Source: Aerosticca soli (GTDB lineage: Bacteria > Pseudomonadota > Gammaproteobacteria > Xanthomonadales > Rhodanobacteraceae). From it: a stretch of 64,000 nucleotides of DNA. This document shows, in pieces, positions 9,572 to 20,418 of the stretch. The position numbers and the translations under genes were made by a program. The stretch covers positions 1,139,001 through 1,203,000 of the forward strand of contig NZ_AP018560.1 of NCBI RefSeq assembly GCF_003967035.1. The letters are read 5' to 3'. Numbering within the stretch: the first letter of the stretch is position 1; each line of letters opens with the position of its first letter. The notes below the pieces were generated by a model. It had not been told where the DNA came from. It saw only the letters and a list, made by a program, of their open reading frames with translations, and made no database searches.

Positions 9572-10453
9572 TTAGGCCAGCCCGGCCTGCTTCATGACCT
9601 CGGCGGCGAAATCCTCCTCGGTCCTCTCGATGCCCTCGCCGACGGCAAGGCGGGCCACCGCCTGCACCTTCGCGCCGGCCTTGCGCAGGGCCTCGCCCAC
9701 GCTGATGCTGGTGTCGAGCACGTAGGGCTGGCCGACCAGGGTGATCTCGCTGACGATCTTGTTGACCTTGCCGGCGACGATCTTGTCCAGGATGTCGGCC
9801 GGCTTGCTCTTTTCCTTGTCCGACATCGCGGCCAGTGCGATCTCCTTCTCCTTGGCCAGGAATTCGGCCGGCACGTCCGCCGGGTCCACGTACTGCGGGT
9901 TCATCGCCGCCACGTGCATGGCGATGCCGCGGGCCAGTTCCTCGTTGCCGCCCTGGAGCGCCACCAGCACGCCGATGCGGCCATTGTGGATGTAGCTGCC
10001 GATCACGCCGTCGCTCTCCACACGCGCCATGCGCCGCACCTGGATGTTTTCACCGATGGTGGCGACCAGTGCCTTGGCCGCTTCCTCGACGGTGCCGTTG
10101 CCGGGATAGGGTGCGGCCTTGAGCGACTCGATGTCGGCGGCGCCGGACTTCAGCGCGACCTCGGCGACGGTGTCGCTGAACTTGATGAAGTCCGGGTTGC
10201 GGGTGACGAAGTCGGTCTCGCAGTTGACCTCGACCAGCACCGCCTTGCCGGGCGCCTGGGCGGCGACGATGCGGCCCTCGGCGGCGACGCGGCCGGCCTT
10301 CTTGTCGGCCTTGGCCAGACCGGACTTGCGCAGCCATTCCATGGCGGCATCGATGTCGCCATGGTTTTCGACCAGTGCCTTCTTGCATTCCATCATGCCG
10401 GCGCCGGAACGCTCGCGCAGTTCCTTGACCTGCTGGGCGGAAATCGTGCTCAT
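9572..10453 (-). CDS. tsf: Tsf, elongation factor Ts
   Basis: 293 residues. It exchanges GDP on EF-Tu. The N-terminal UBA-like domain contains [19 protein letters not shown], and the core has the [11 protein letters not shown] motif that contacts EF-Tu, followed by the repeated dimerisation segments ([16 protein letters not shown]). It follows rpsB by 69 bases, the classic rpsB-tsf pair, and a hairpin follows it. Confidence 0.97.
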   Translation of the reverse strand: MSTISAQQVKELRERSGAGMMECKKALVENHGDIDAAMEWLRKSGLAKADKKAGRVAAEGRIVAAQAPGKAVLVEVNCETDFVTRNPDFIKFSDTVAEVALKSGAADIESLKAAPYPGNGTVEEAAKALVATIGENIQVRRMARVESDGVIGSYIHNGRIGVLVALQGGNEELARGIAMHVAAMNPQYVDPADVPAEFLAKEKEIALAAMSDKEKSKPADILDKIVAGKVNKIVSEITLVGQPYVLDTSISVGEALRKAGAKVQAVARLAVGEGIERTEEDFAAEVMKQAGLA

Positions 10454-10522
10454 GGGTTTGAACCTCTTGAAGCCTGGGGAAGTCGCGGCGCGAGGCGTCC
10501 GCGACCTTTCGGACGGGGATGC

Positions 10523-11398
10523 TTACTCGGCGTCGGCCGGCTCGCTGCGCGAGGCGCGGTTGCCGCGGCCGGCATCGCGGCGTGGCGCGCCCTTCTTGCC
10601 CGGGGCACCGCGGCGCGGGGCGTTCTTGCGTTCGCGCTCTTCCTCGCGCACGACGGGGTTGCCTTCCTCGTCGAGCTCGACGAATTCGTTGGCGTCGCCC
10701 TGGGCGGCGGCCGGTGCGGCGGCCTTGCCTTCGAGGATGGCGTCGGCGGCGGCACGGGCGTAGAGCTGGATCGCGCGGATGGCGTCGTCGTTGCCGGGAA
10801 TCGGGTAGTCGACCAGCGCCGGGTCGTAGTTGGTGTCGACCACCGCCACCACCGGAATGCCGAGCTTCTTGGCCTCCTGCACGGCGATGTCCTCATGGCC
10901 GATGTCGATCACGAACAATGCGTCGGGCAGGCGGTTCATGTCCTTGATGCCGCCCAGCGATTTCTCCAGCTTCTCACGCTCGCGGCGCAGCGCCAGCACT
11001 TCGTGCTTGACCAGCTTTTCGAAGCTGCCGTCGGTTTCCATGGCCTCGAGCTCCTTGAGCCGGGCCACCGACTGCTTGACGGTGCGGAAGTTGGTCAGCA
11101 TGCCGCCCAACCAGCGCGAGGTGACGTAAGGCATGCCGCAGCGCTTGGCTTCTTCGGCCAAGGCCTCGCGCGCCGAGCGCTTGGTGCCCACGAAAAGCAC
11201 CGTGCCGCGCTTTTGCGCGATCGCCGACAGGAAGTTCATCGCGTCGATGAACAGCGGCAGGGTCTTTTCCAGGTTGATGATGTGGATCTTGCCGCGCGCG
11301 CCGAAGATGTACGGGGCCATCTTCGGGTTCCAGTAGCGGGTCTGGTGGCCGAAATGCACGCCAGCCTCGAGCATCTGGCGCATGGTGACTTGAGCCAT
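10523..11398 (-). CDS. rpsB: RpsB, 30S ribosomal protein S2
   Basis: 291 residues. The S2 core runs from [27 protein letters not shown] through [12 protein letters not shown] and [24 protein letters not shown] to about residue 235. It is about 50 residues longer than the 241-residue E. coli protein because of a C-terminal tail that starts acidic ([14 protein letters not shown]) and becomes rich in Lys, Arg, Gly and Pro. The tail is low-complexity and probably disordered. The start has GGAG at a good distance. It is divergent from map. Confidence 0.97.
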   Translation of the reverse strand: MAQVTMRQMLEAGVHFGHQTRYWNPKMAPYIFGARGKIHIINLEKTLPLFIDAMNFLSAIAQKRGTVLFVGTKRSAREALAEEAKRCGMPYVTSRWLGGMLTNFRTVKQSVARLKELEAMETDGSFEKLVKHEVLALRREREKLEKSLGGIKDMNRLPDALFVIDIGHEDIAVQEAKKLGIPVVAVVDTNYDPALVDYPIPGNDDAIRAIQLYARAAADAILEGKAAAPAAAQGDANEFVELDEEGNPVVREEERERKNAPRRGAPGKKGAPRRDAGRGNRASRSEPADAE

Positions 11399-11540
11399 GG
11401 GTAACTCCGTTTTTCAGTGGGCCTTTTTTGGGGTGGCCCGGGGGTTGGGACCTCCACGCATCCCCGGCTTCGACCGCAATGCCCGGGAAAAGGCGGTTGC
11501 GGCACCCCGAAGGCGGTGCCGATGCGTGTGTGGCGTTGGT

Positions 11541-11569
11541 TTGGGATCGTAGCCGCTCGCGGTTACAAT
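11541..11569 (+). promoter_or_regulatory. Candidate sigma-70 promoter of map
   Basis: TTGGGA at 11541-11546, a 17-base spacer, and TACAAT at 11564-11569. The spacing is ideal and the -10 is one base from consensus. It would give a leader of about 120 bases before the map ATG at 11696. No mapped transcription start supports it. Confidence 0.5.
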
Positions 11570-11695
11570 CCCATGCTTGTCTTGCGGCAGCGCAACGGCG
11601 CGAATGGCCGCTCGGCCGCAAAACTGATCAATGATAGCCGTCTTCGGGCCTGCCGGACAAGCCGCGGGCGGCTTGCAAACCTCCATCGGGCAGAC

Positions 11696-12463
11696 ATGGC
11701 GATCACCCTCAAAACTCCGCAGGATCTCGAAGGTATGCGCGTAGCCGGCCGGCTGGCCGCCGAAGTGCTCGCCATGCTCAAGGAACACGTGAAACCGGGC
11801 GTCACCACCGAAGAGCTCGACCGTCTGGCCTACGAGCACATCGTCAACGTGCAGAAGGCCATTCCCGCCAACGTGGGCTACCACGGCTTTCCCAAGACGC
11901 TGTGCACCTCGGTCAACCATGTGATCTGCCATGGCATTCCGAGTCCGGCCAAGGTGCTCAAGGACGGCGACATCGTCAACATCGACGTCACCGTGATCAA
12001 GGACGGCTGGTATGGCGACACCAGCCGTATGTACTACGTCGGCACGCCGTCGGTGCTGGCGCGGCGCCTGGTGGAGACCACCTACGAGGCGATGATGCGC
12101 GGCATCCAGGCCGTCCGCCCGGGCGCCACCCTGGGCGACGTCGGCCACGCCATCCAGCAACATGCCGAGGCCGCCGGTTTCAGCGTGGTGCGCGAGTATT
12201 GCGGCCACGGCATCGGCAGGGTCTATCACGATGAGCCGCAGGTGCTCCATTACGGCAAACCCGGCACCGGCGTGGTGCTTCAGGAAGGCATGACCTTCAC
12301 CGTCGAGCCGATGATCAATGCCGGCAAGCCGCAGACCAAGCAGCTGCCCGATGGCTGGACGGTGGTCACCAAGGACCATTCGCTCTCGGCCCAGTGGGAG
12401 CACACCGTGGCGGTGACCGCCGACGGCTACGAGATCCTGACGCCCTGGCCCGACGCGGGCTGA
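11696..12463 (+). CDS. map: Map, type I methionine aminopeptidase
   Basis: 255 residues. It removes the initiator methionine from nascent proteins. The metal ligands of the pita-bread fold are visible: the Asp of NIDVTVIKDG, the Asp of WYGDTS, the His of GHGIGRVYHDEPQ, the Glu of TFTVEPMIN and the Glu of QWEHTVAV. The ATG at 11696 gives the standard MAITLKTPQDLEGMRVAG start. In related genomes map is normally followed by glnD; here a 27-kb catabolic block separates them. Confidence 0.97.
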   Translation: MAITLKTPQDLEGMRVAGRLAAEVLAMLKEHVKPGVTTEELDRLAYEHIVNVQKAIPANVGYHGFPKTLCTSVNHVICHGIPSPAKVLKDGDIVNIDVTVIKDGWYGDTSRMYYVGTPSVLARRLVETTYEAMMRGIQAVRPGATLGDVGHAIQQHAEAAGFSVVREYCGHGIGRVYHDEPQVLHYGKPGTGVVLQEGMTFTVEPMINAGKPQTKQLPDGWTVVTKDHSLSAQWEHTVAVTADGYEILTPWPDAG

Positions 12464-12920
12464 AACGGGTCCTTCCGGGCGTGCCACACGCGGTGGTCGC
12501 CTAGCCCTGGGTGAGGGCGTGGCGCCATGCCGGAGCCCTGTCGGCTTCAGGCCGATCCCGTGGCTGGCGGCAGATGAGCATGCTGCGCTGAAGCATTTTT
12601 TTCAGTAGCCGGACTTGGCGCCAGCCCATCGGCGTGTTCGTCAGCATCGCGCCTAGCGCATATTTTTCTGCAAGTTCAGTCGATTGCCGCCCGCAAGGGG
12701 TGCAGTGCGTCAGGCCGTGAAGAAGGCATGACGCGCTGCCGCGTGACTTCGCCCTGTGCCCGGGCGAAAAATTGACCATCGACTGCAAACACGGACATTT
12801 TTCTAAATGTCGACATTATTGGCTCCATCGAACCTGCACCGAGCGCCGCCCCCAGGCCTGCTCGCCAGGCGTCGTTGGGCCCGTCAAGATGGGCAGACCT
12901 TCAACGCCAGGAAGCGATTC
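12464..12920 (+). other. Non-coding boundary region between map and the catabolic block
   Basis: About 450 bases without a gene I can support. Both strands have short open frames, including one of 95 codons on the minus strand at 12501-12788, but none shows a recognisable family or start signal. The right half (about 12585-12680 and 12765-12825) has several A/T runs and looks less GC-rich than its neighbours, as expected for a promoter region. The left junction of the block should lie here. I see no integrase, tRNA or direct repeat marking it. Confidence 0.5.
12795..12817. promoter_or_regulatory. Candidate operator of the GntR regulator (overlapping inverted repeats)
   Basis: ACATTT, TTCT, AAATGT forms one inverted repeat at 12795-12810, and AATGTCGACATT at 12806-12817 forms a second, perfect 12-bp palindrome sharing the middle half-site. 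GntR/FCD regulators generally bind short palindromes of this kind close to their own gene, and this one lies about 105 bases before the regulator start. Assignment to this regulator is inference. Confidence 0.45.
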
Positions 12921-13652
12921 ATGTCAACGGTAAAATCAGTGCCCGAAGCCGACGCCGCTATATCCACGCCGCCCAGCGGCACCTCCAGGCAGGAGCCGCG
13001 CAGCCTGATCGAACAGGCTTTCCAGCGGCTGCGGGCCGACATCCTGCATGGGCGACTGCCGGCCGGATCCAAGCTGCCCATCGATGAAATCAAGGCGCGT
13101 TATCAGGTCAGCGGCGGTACCCTGCGCGAGGCGCTCAGCCTTCTGGTCTCCGACGGGCTGGTCAAGGCACAGGCGCAGCGCGGCTTCCAGGTGGCGCCGA
13201 TGTCGCTGGAGGACATGCGTGACCTCGCCAGGACCCGCGTGCTGCTGGAAGGCGAGGCGGTACGCCTCAGCGTCCAGCATGGCGATGTCGACTGGGAAGC
13301 ACGGCTGGTTGCCGCGTTTCATCGGCTGTCGTTGATCGAAGAACGCACCATGCGCGATCCGGTGACCTATTTCGAGCAGTGGGAGCAGGACAACCGCGCC
13401 TTCCACGAGGCGCTCATTTCGGCCTGTCCGTCGAGCTGGATGTTGCGTTTCATCGGCGTGCTCTATGTGCAGATGGAGCGCTATCGGCGCTTCACCTCGA
13501 CGCACAACCCGCCGGCGCGCAACGTCCACGACGAACATCGCGCGCTGCTGGACAGCGCCCTGAAGCGCGATGCGACGCGCTGTGCGGACATGCTGCGTGC
13601 GCACATCGAGTCGTCCATTGACGTCGCCGTGCATGTCGGCGCACTGGGTTGA
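12921..13652 (+). CDS. GntR/FCD-family transcriptional regulator of the catabolic block (BphR1/BphS-like)
   Basis: 243 residues. The N-terminal winged helix-turn-helix is at about residues 30-95 (PIDEIKARYQVSGGTLREALSLLVSDGLV, then the wing QRGFQVAPM). The C-terminal FCD ligand domain follows, with its helical metal-binding pattern (DNRAFHEALI; RAHIESS). The ATG at 12921 is preferred over one at 12807 because AGGAAG lies 8 bases before it and it matches the family length. GntR regulators of this size sit at the head of biphenyl operons (orf0/bphR1, bphS). Here it is 4 bases ahead of the reductase gene. A palindrome upstream may be its operator. It is the only regulator in the block. Confidence 0.85.
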   Translation: MSTVKSVPEADAAISTPPSGTSRQEPRSLIEQAFQRLRADILHGRLPAGSKLPIDEIKARYQVSGGTLREALSLLVSDGLVKAQAQRGFQVAPMSLEDMRDLARTRVLLEGEAVRLSVQHGDVDWEARLVAAFHRLSLIEERTMRDPVTYFEQWEQDNRAFHEALISACPSSWMLRFIGVLYVQMERYRRFTSTHNPPARNVHDEHRALLDSALKRDATRCADMLRAHIESSIDVAVHVGALG

Positions 13653-13656
13653 GGCG

Positions 13657-14913
13657 ATGACCAACCACGCGCCAAAACCCGGCACCATCGTCATCATCGG
13701 CGCAGGACTGGCCGGCAGCATGACCGCCCGTGCCCTGCGCGCGGCCGGCTATACCGGACGCATCTGCCTGATCGGCGAGGAGCCTATCGCCGCCTACGAC
13801 CGCCCGTCGCTGTCCAAGACGGTGCTGGCCGGCGAACACGAGCAGGCGCCGGCGATCCTCGAGCCGGACTGGTACGCGAACAACGGCATCGAACTGCTGC
13901 TGGGCAAGCGCGTCACTGCGATCGAGCCTGAGCTGCATCGCGTGCACATCGAATCCTCCGAACCTTTGAACTACGACCGGCTGGTGCTTGCCACCGGCGC
14001 GCACGCGAGGCAGATGCGCGTGCCCGGGGTGACATTGCCCGGCATCCATCGCCTGCGTCACCACGTGGACAGCGTGGCCTTGCGTGCCGCGCTGCGGCCG
14101 GGAAGTGCGCTGGTCGTCGTCGGCGGTGGCCTGATCGGCTGCGAAGTCGCCACCACGGCGCGCAAGGCCGGTGTCGAGGTGACCCTGCTCGAGGCTGCGG
14201 ATGAACTCATGACCCGCGTGCTTGGCCGGCGCATCGGCCGCTGGTGCCGGGGCGAGCTGGAACGGCTCGGTGTGCAGGTACGGCTCGGCGCCCAGGTCGA
14301 GCGCTTCGAGGGCCAAGACCGTGTCGAGGCGGTGGTCTGTAAGGATGGCAGCCGCGTCGAGGCGGATGCGGTGTTGATCAGCATCGGCGCCGAGCCGGCC
14401 GACGAGCTGGCGCGTGCGGCCGGTATCGCCTGCGAGCGCGGCATCCGCGTCGATGCCACCGGCGCCACCTCCGCGCCCGACGTGTATGCAGTCGGCGACG
14501 TGGCCGCCTGGCCGTTGCGCGGCGGCGGCCAGCGCTCGCTGGAAACCTATCTCAACAGCCAGGCGCAGGCCGAGGTGGTGGCCGCCGCGCTGCTCGGTCA
14601 GGCGGTGCCGGCGCCGCAGGTGCCGACCTCGTGGACCGAGATCGCCGGGCACCGCATCCAGATGGTGGGCGATCCGGAAGGGCCCGGCGAAATCGTTACC
14701 CGTGGCGATGCCGAGGCCGGCAGCCCGCTCATCGTCTTCCGGGTCGACGGCGACCACGTCGAGGGCGCCATCGCCATCGATGCGTCGCGGGAGTTCTCGG
14801 TGGCCAGTCGGCTGGTCAATGCCCGCACGCCGGTGTCGCCCAGGGCGCTTGGTGATCCATCGGTCAATCTGCGCGATCTGCTGAAACCCGCCGCAGCGGC
14901 GGCACGCGGCTGA
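13657..14913 (+). CDS. bphA4: Ferredoxin--NAD(P)+ reductase of a ring-hydroxylating oxygenase system (BphA4-like)
   Basis: 418 residues, FAD-dependent pyridine nucleotide-disulfide-type fold. The FAD site GAGLAGSMTARAL is near residue 13, the NAD site VVGGGLIGCEVATTARKAG is near residues 152-170, and the second FAD segment DVYAVGDVA is near 275-285. Reductases of this class move electrons from NADH to a Rieske ferredoxin. It lies 4 bases after the regulator and 36 before bphC, where LB400-type operons have bphA4-bphB-bphC; bphB is missing. It is the only oxygenase reductase in the block and may serve all three oxygenases through the ferredoxin at 28985. Confidence 0.88.
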   Translation: MTNHAPKPGTIVIIGAGLAGSMTARALRAAGYTGRICLIGEEPIAAYDRPSLSKTVLAGEHEQAPAILEPDWYANNGIELLLGKRVTAIEPELHRVHIESSEPLNYDRLVLATGAHARQMRVPGVTLPGIHRLRHHVDSVALRAALRPGSALVVVGGGLIGCEVATTARKAGVEVTLLEAADELMTRVLGRRIGRWCRGELERLGVQVRLGAQVERFEGQDRVEAVVCKDGSRVEADAVLISIGAEPADELARAAGIACERGIRVDATGATSAPDVYAVGDVAAWPLRGGGQRSLETYLNSQAQAEVVAAALLGQAVPAPQVPTSWTEIAGHRIQMVGDPEGPGEIVTRGDAEAGSPLIVFRVDGDHVEGAIAIDASREFSVASRLVNARTPVSPRALGDPSVNLRDLLKPAAAAARG

Positions 14914-14949
14914 CGCGCCAACCCACAACGAGCAAGGTCGGAGACGAAG

Positions 14950-15867
14950 ATGAGCGTGAGAAGTCTGGGTTATCTGGGTTTCGCGGTGAAAGACGTCCCG
15001 GCCTGGCGTGATTTCATGACGGCCAAGCTTGGCCTGCAGGAAGTCGCCGGCGATGCGGAAGGCGCGCGCTACCGGCTGGATTCGCGGGCCTGGCGCATCG
15101 CCGTCGAGGCGGGCGAGGAAGACGACCTGGCCTATGCGGGCTACGAGGTGGCCGATCCCGCCGAGCTCACGCAGATGGCCGAACGGCTGCGTGGCGCCGG
15201 GGTTGCGGTGACCGAGGGCGACGCGGCGCTGGCCAAGCGGCGCGGCGTGCTCGGGCTCATCACGTTCACCGATCCCTTCGGCCTGCCGCTGGAGATCTAC
15301 TACGGCCCCAGCGAGGTCTTCGAGCATCCGTTCACGTCGCCGGCCGGGGTGTCGGGTTTCCGCACCGGCGAACAGGGCCTCGGACATTTCGTGCGCTGCG
15401 TGCCCGATACGCAGAAGGCGTTGGCCTTCTACACCGAGGCGCTGGGTTTCCAGTTGTCGGACGTGATCGACATCAAGGCCGGTCCCCAGGTGGTGGTGCC
15501 GGCGTACTTCCTGCACTGCAACGGCCGCCATCACACCCTGGCGCTGGCGTCCTTTCCGCTGCCGCGGCGCATCCACCATTTCATGATCGAGGCCAACACG
15601 CTGGACGACGTGGGTCTCGCCTATGACCGCATCGCCGCCGAAGATCGCATCACCATGACCTTCGGGCGGCACAGCAACGACCACATGGTGTCGTTCTACG
15701 CGGTCACGCCATCGGGTTTCGATGTCGAGTTCGGCTGGGGGGCGCGCGCGGTGGAACCCGGCTGGACGGTGGTGCGCCATGACGCCATCAGCGTGTGGGG
15801 GCACAAGCCGGTTCGCCAGAGCGCGCCGGCGCCCGGCCGCATCATCCTCAACGGAGAGCCCGCATGA
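14950..15867 (+). CDS. bphC: BphC, 2,3-dihydroxybiphenyl 1,2-dioxygenase
   Basis: 305 residues, two-domain type I extradiol dioxygenase. It inserts O2 next to the diol of a 3-substituted catechol, giving a yellow HOPDA-type product. The Fe(II) ligands are His146, His210 and Glu260, and the active-site residues His195, His241 and Tyr250 are present, all at the numbers I recall for the LB400 enzyme; the overall match to that protein is close (MSVRSLGYLGFAVKDV start; GLGHFVRCVPD). Its stop overlaps the bphK start (ATGA). The enzyme normally needs BphB upstream, absent here, so its catechol must come from another dehydrogenase or a hydroxylase. Substrate breadth cannot be judged. Confidence 0.95.
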   Translation: MSVRSLGYLGFAVKDVPAWRDFMTAKLGLQEVAGDAEGARYRLDSRAWRIAVEAGEEDDLAYAGYEVADPAELTQMAERLRGAGVAVTEGDAALAKRRGVLGLITFTDPFGLPLEIYYGPSEVFEHPFTSPAGVSGFRTGEQGLGHFVRCVPDTQKALAFYTEALGFQLSDVIDIKAGPQVVVPAYFLHCNGRHHTLALASFPLPRRIHHFMIEANTLDDVGLAYDRIAAEDRITMTFGRHSNDHMVSFYAVTPSGFDVEFGWGARAVEPGWTVVRHDAISVWGHKPVRQSAPAPGRIILNGEPA

Positions 15868-16469
15868 AACTCTACTACAGCCCCGGTGCCTGCTCGCTCT
15901 CACCGCACATCGCGCTGCGTGAAAGCGGCCTGCCTTTCGAACTCGTCCGCGTCGATCTCAAGACCAAGCAGACCGAGGACGGCCGCGACTACCGCTCGAT
16001 CAACCCGGCCGGCTACGTGCCACTCCTGGAGCTCGATGATGGCCACACCCTGAGCGAAGGCCCGGCGATCCTGCAGTACGTCGCCGACCAGGCGCCGGCC
16101 AAGCATCTGGCGCCGCCCAATGGAAGCTTCGAGCGCTACCGCTTGCAGCAGTGGCTCAATTTCATCGCCACCGAGCTGCACAAGAACTTCAGTCCGCTGT
16201 TCAGGCCCGACACCACCGACGAGGGCAAGCAGGCGGCGGTGCAGATGCTCGGCAACCGCTTCGAGGTGGTCGCCGCGCAGCTTGCGCAGAGCCCTTATCT
16301 GCTCGGCAACGAGTTGAGTGTCGCCGACATCTATCTCTTCGTGGTGCTGAGCTGGACCCGTTATGCGGGCATCGATCTGGCGCAGTGGCCCGCGCTCAAG
16401 GCCTTCATGGAGCGCGTCGGCAGCCGCGAGGCCGTGCGCGCCGCGTTGCAGGCCGAAGGCCTGGCCTGA
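15864..16469 (+). CDS. bphK: BphK, beta-class glutathione S-transferase
   Basis: 201 residues. The thioredoxin-like N-terminal domain starts MKLYYSPGACSLSPHIALRE with the beta-class Cys10; the SEGPAILQYVAD segment binds glutathione, and the helical C-terminal domain follows. BphK proteins sit inside biphenyl operons and have been linked to glutathione-dependent dechlorination of HOPDA-type metabolites, but are not required for growth on biphenyl. It overlaps bphC by 4 bases. Its retention in exact operon order argues that the segment came as a unit from a biphenyl-type operon. Confidence 0.93.
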   Translation: MKLYYSPGACSLSPHIALRESGLPFELVRVDLKTKQTEDGRDYRSINPAGYVPLLELDDGHTLSEGPAILQYVADQAPAKHLAPPNGSFERYRLQQWLNFIATELHKNFSPLFRPDTTDEGKQAAVQMLGNRFEVVAAQLAQSPYLLGNELSVADIYLFVVLSWTRYAGIDLAQWPALKAFMERVGSREAVRAALQAEGLA

Positions 16470-16501
16470 CCTTGGAAAGGCACCTCGAGAACCCTTCGAC
16501 C

Positions 16502-17290
16502 ATGACGACGACTCCCGACCTCATCCAGACGCTGGGCGATGAGCTCTACCGCGCCTTCAGCGAGCGCACCACCGTCGAGCCGCTGACGAACCGGCACCCC
16601 GGGCTTTCCATCGAGGACGCCTACCTCATCCAGCAGCGCATGATCGCCCGCCGCCTGGAGCAGGGCGAGCGCGTCATCGGCAAGAAGATCGGCGTCACCA
16701 GCCAGGCGGTGATGGACATGCTCGGCGTCTATCAGCCGGACTTCGGCTACATGCTCGACGGCATGATGGTGGCCGACGGCGATGCCGTGCCCATGGACAC
16801 GCTGATCCAGCCCAAGGCCGAGGGCGAGATCGCCTTCGTGCTCAAGCGCGACCTCGAGGGCCCCGGCGTGACCAACGCCGACGTGCTGCGCGCGACCGAC
16901 TTCGTGATGCCTTGCTTCGAGATCGTCGATTCGCGCATCCGCGACTGGAAGATCCGCATCCAGGACACCGTGGCCGACAACGCCTCCTGCGGGGTGTTCG
17001 TGCTCGGCAGCACCGCCGCTGACCCGCGCAAGCTCGACCTCACCACCTGCGGCATGGTGCTGGAGAAGAACGGCCGCATCGTCGGCACCGGCGCCGGCGC
17101 CGCCGCGCTCGGTTCGCCGATCAATGCCGTCGCCTGGCTCGCCAACACGCTGGGCAAGCTCGGCATCGGCCTCAAGGCCGGCGAAGTGATCCTTTCCGGC
17201 GCGCTGGCGGCAATGTGCCCGGTCCAGGCCGGCGACCAGTTCCGCGTCCGCCTGGGCGGGATCGGCACCTGTTCGGTGTCGTTCCACTAG
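16502..17290 (+). CDS. bphH: BphH, 2-hydroxypenta-2,4-dienoate hydratase
   Basis: 262 residues, MhpD/BphH family in the FAH-like hydratase-decarboxylase superfamily. It adds water to 2-hydroxypenta-2,4-dienoate to give 4-hydroxy-2-oxovalerate. Typical segments are [26 protein letters not shown], the metal-binding [10 protein letters not shown] with its Glu, FEIVDSRI, and the C-terminal [15 protein letters not shown]. The ATG at 16502 is chosen because it gives the family length; a longer frame upstream overlaps bphK. It forms the usual H-J-I trio with the next two genes. Confidence 0.94.
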   Translation: MTTTPDLIQTLGDELYRAFSERTTVEPLTNRHPGLSIEDAYLIQQRMIARRLEQGERVIGKKIGVTSQAVMDMLGVYQPDFGYMLDGMMVADGDAVPMDTLIQPKAEGEIAFVLKRDLEGPGVTNADVLRATDFVMPCFEIVDSRIRDWKIRIQDTVADNASCGVFVLGSTAADPRKLDLTTCGMVLEKNGRIVGTGAGAAALGSPINAVAWLANTLGKLGIGLKAGEVILSGALAAMCPVQAGDQFRVRLGGIGTCSVSFH

Positions 17291-17324
17291 GCGGCATTTT
17301 CCAAAAAAGACTCAAGGCTTTCCC

Positions 17325-18257
17325 ATGACCCAGAAAATCCGTGCGGCACTGATCGGTTCGGGCAACATCGGCACCGACCTGATGGCCAAGGCGCTGCGTT
17401 CGCCGCTGATCGAGCCGGTCTGGATGGTCGGCATCGACCCGACTTCCGAGGGGCTGGCCCGTGCCCGTGCGGCCGGGCTCAAGACCACCGCCGAGGGCGT
17501 GGACGGCCTGCTGCCGCATTTGGCCGAGGATGGCGTGCAGATCGCCTTCGACGCCACCTCCGCCTATGTGCATGCGGAGAACGCCCGCAAGCTGCAGGAG
17601 CGCGGCGTGCTGATGATCGACCTCACGCCGGCGGCGATCGGCCCGTTCTGCGTGCCGCCGGTGAACCTCAAGGACCACATCGGCAAGCACGAGATGAACG
17701 TCAACATGGTCACCTGCGGCGGGCAGGCGACCATTCCCATGGTGGCCGCGGTGAGCCGCGTGCAGCCCGTGGACTACGCCGAGATCATCGCCACCGTGGC
17801 CTCGCGCTCGGCCGGTCCGGGCACGCGCAAGAACATCGACGAGTTCACCCGCACCACCGCGCGCGCGGTGGCCGAGGTGGGCGGCGCGCGCAAGGGCAAG
17901 GCGATCATCATCCTGAATCCGGCCGAGCCGCCCTTGATCATGCGCGACACCGTGCATTGTCTGACCGCGGACGAGCCCGACCAGGCCGCCATCACCGAGT
18001 CGGTGCAGCGCATGCTGGCCGAGGTGCAGCGCTACGTACCGGGCTACCGGCTCAAGAACGGCCCGGTGTTCGACGGCAAGCGGGTATCGATCTTCCTCGA
18101 GGTCGAGGGCCTGGGCGACTACCTGCCCAAGTACGCCGGCAACCTCGACATCATGACCGCCGCCGCGCTGCGCACCGCGGAAATGTTCGCCGAGGAGATC
18201 CTCAAGGGCGCGTTCGTGCCCCGTCCGTCCACGCCTGCCGTCGCCGAGACGGCCTGA
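17325..18257 (+). CDS. bphJ: BphJ, acetaldehyde dehydrogenase (acylating)
   Basis: 310 residues. It oxidises acetaldehyde to acetyl-CoA with NAD+ and CoA, receiving it from the aldolase through a protein tunnel. The Rossmann motif [17 protein letters not shown] is at the N-terminus and the catalytic cysteine lies in [14 protein letters not shown] (about residue 129). RNTK-like tail segments and the [10 protein letters not shown] region fit the family. It lies between the hydratase and the aldolase; the aldolase starts 19 bases later, consistent with equimolar synthesis of the complex. Confidence 0.95.
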   Translation: MTQKIRAALIGSGNIGTDLMAKALRSPLIEPVWMVGIDPTSEGLARARAAGLKTTAEGVDGLLPHLAEDGVQIAFDATSAYVHAENARKLQERGVLMIDLTPAAIGPFCVPPVNLKDHIGKHEMNVNMVTCGGQATIPMVAAVSRVQPVDYAEIIATVASRSAGPGTRKNIDEFTRTTARAVAEVGGARKGKAIIILNPAEPPLIMRDTVHCLTADEPDQAAITESVQRMLAEVQRYVPGYRLKNGPVFDGKRVSIFLEVEGLGDYLPKYAGNLDIMTAAALRTAEMFAEEILKGAFVPRPSTPAVAETA

Positions 18258-18276
18258 ATCATCCGGAGACTTCCCC

Positions 18277-20221
<1,945 letters not shown>

Positions 20222-20239
20222 CGAGCTGATCTTAAAAAA

Positions 20240-20269
20240 ACCGCGTGCCGGCCGGGCCGGCGCACGCAA
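20240..20269 (+). terminator. Hairpin after bphD (weak terminator or processing site)
   Basis: GCGTGCCGGC at about 20243-20252 can pair with GCCGGC and ACGC at about 20255-20266 with a two-base bulge. No T-run follows on the plus strand, so it is a poor intrinsic terminator. It sits in a 197-base gap between bphD and the next hydrolase, the largest gap in the front half of the block. Confidence 0.3.
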
Positions 20270-20418
20270 ACCCAAACCCTGGGATTTCCATGCCATGTCG
20301 ATGGCGGTGGGGAGCCTTTTCAACCCGAAGAAATGCAAACGCCCAGCCGACTCAAGCCAAGCACCAAGCGGCACCCGTCAGGCCAAGACCGACTTTCCAC
20401 TTTTTTACGGAGTAGCGC

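Noticed and set aside
12501-12788. A 95-codon minus-strand frame in the map-GntR gap, possibly a transposase remnant
   Set aside because: I could not match it to any integrase or transposase motif and saw no inverted or direct repeats beside it.
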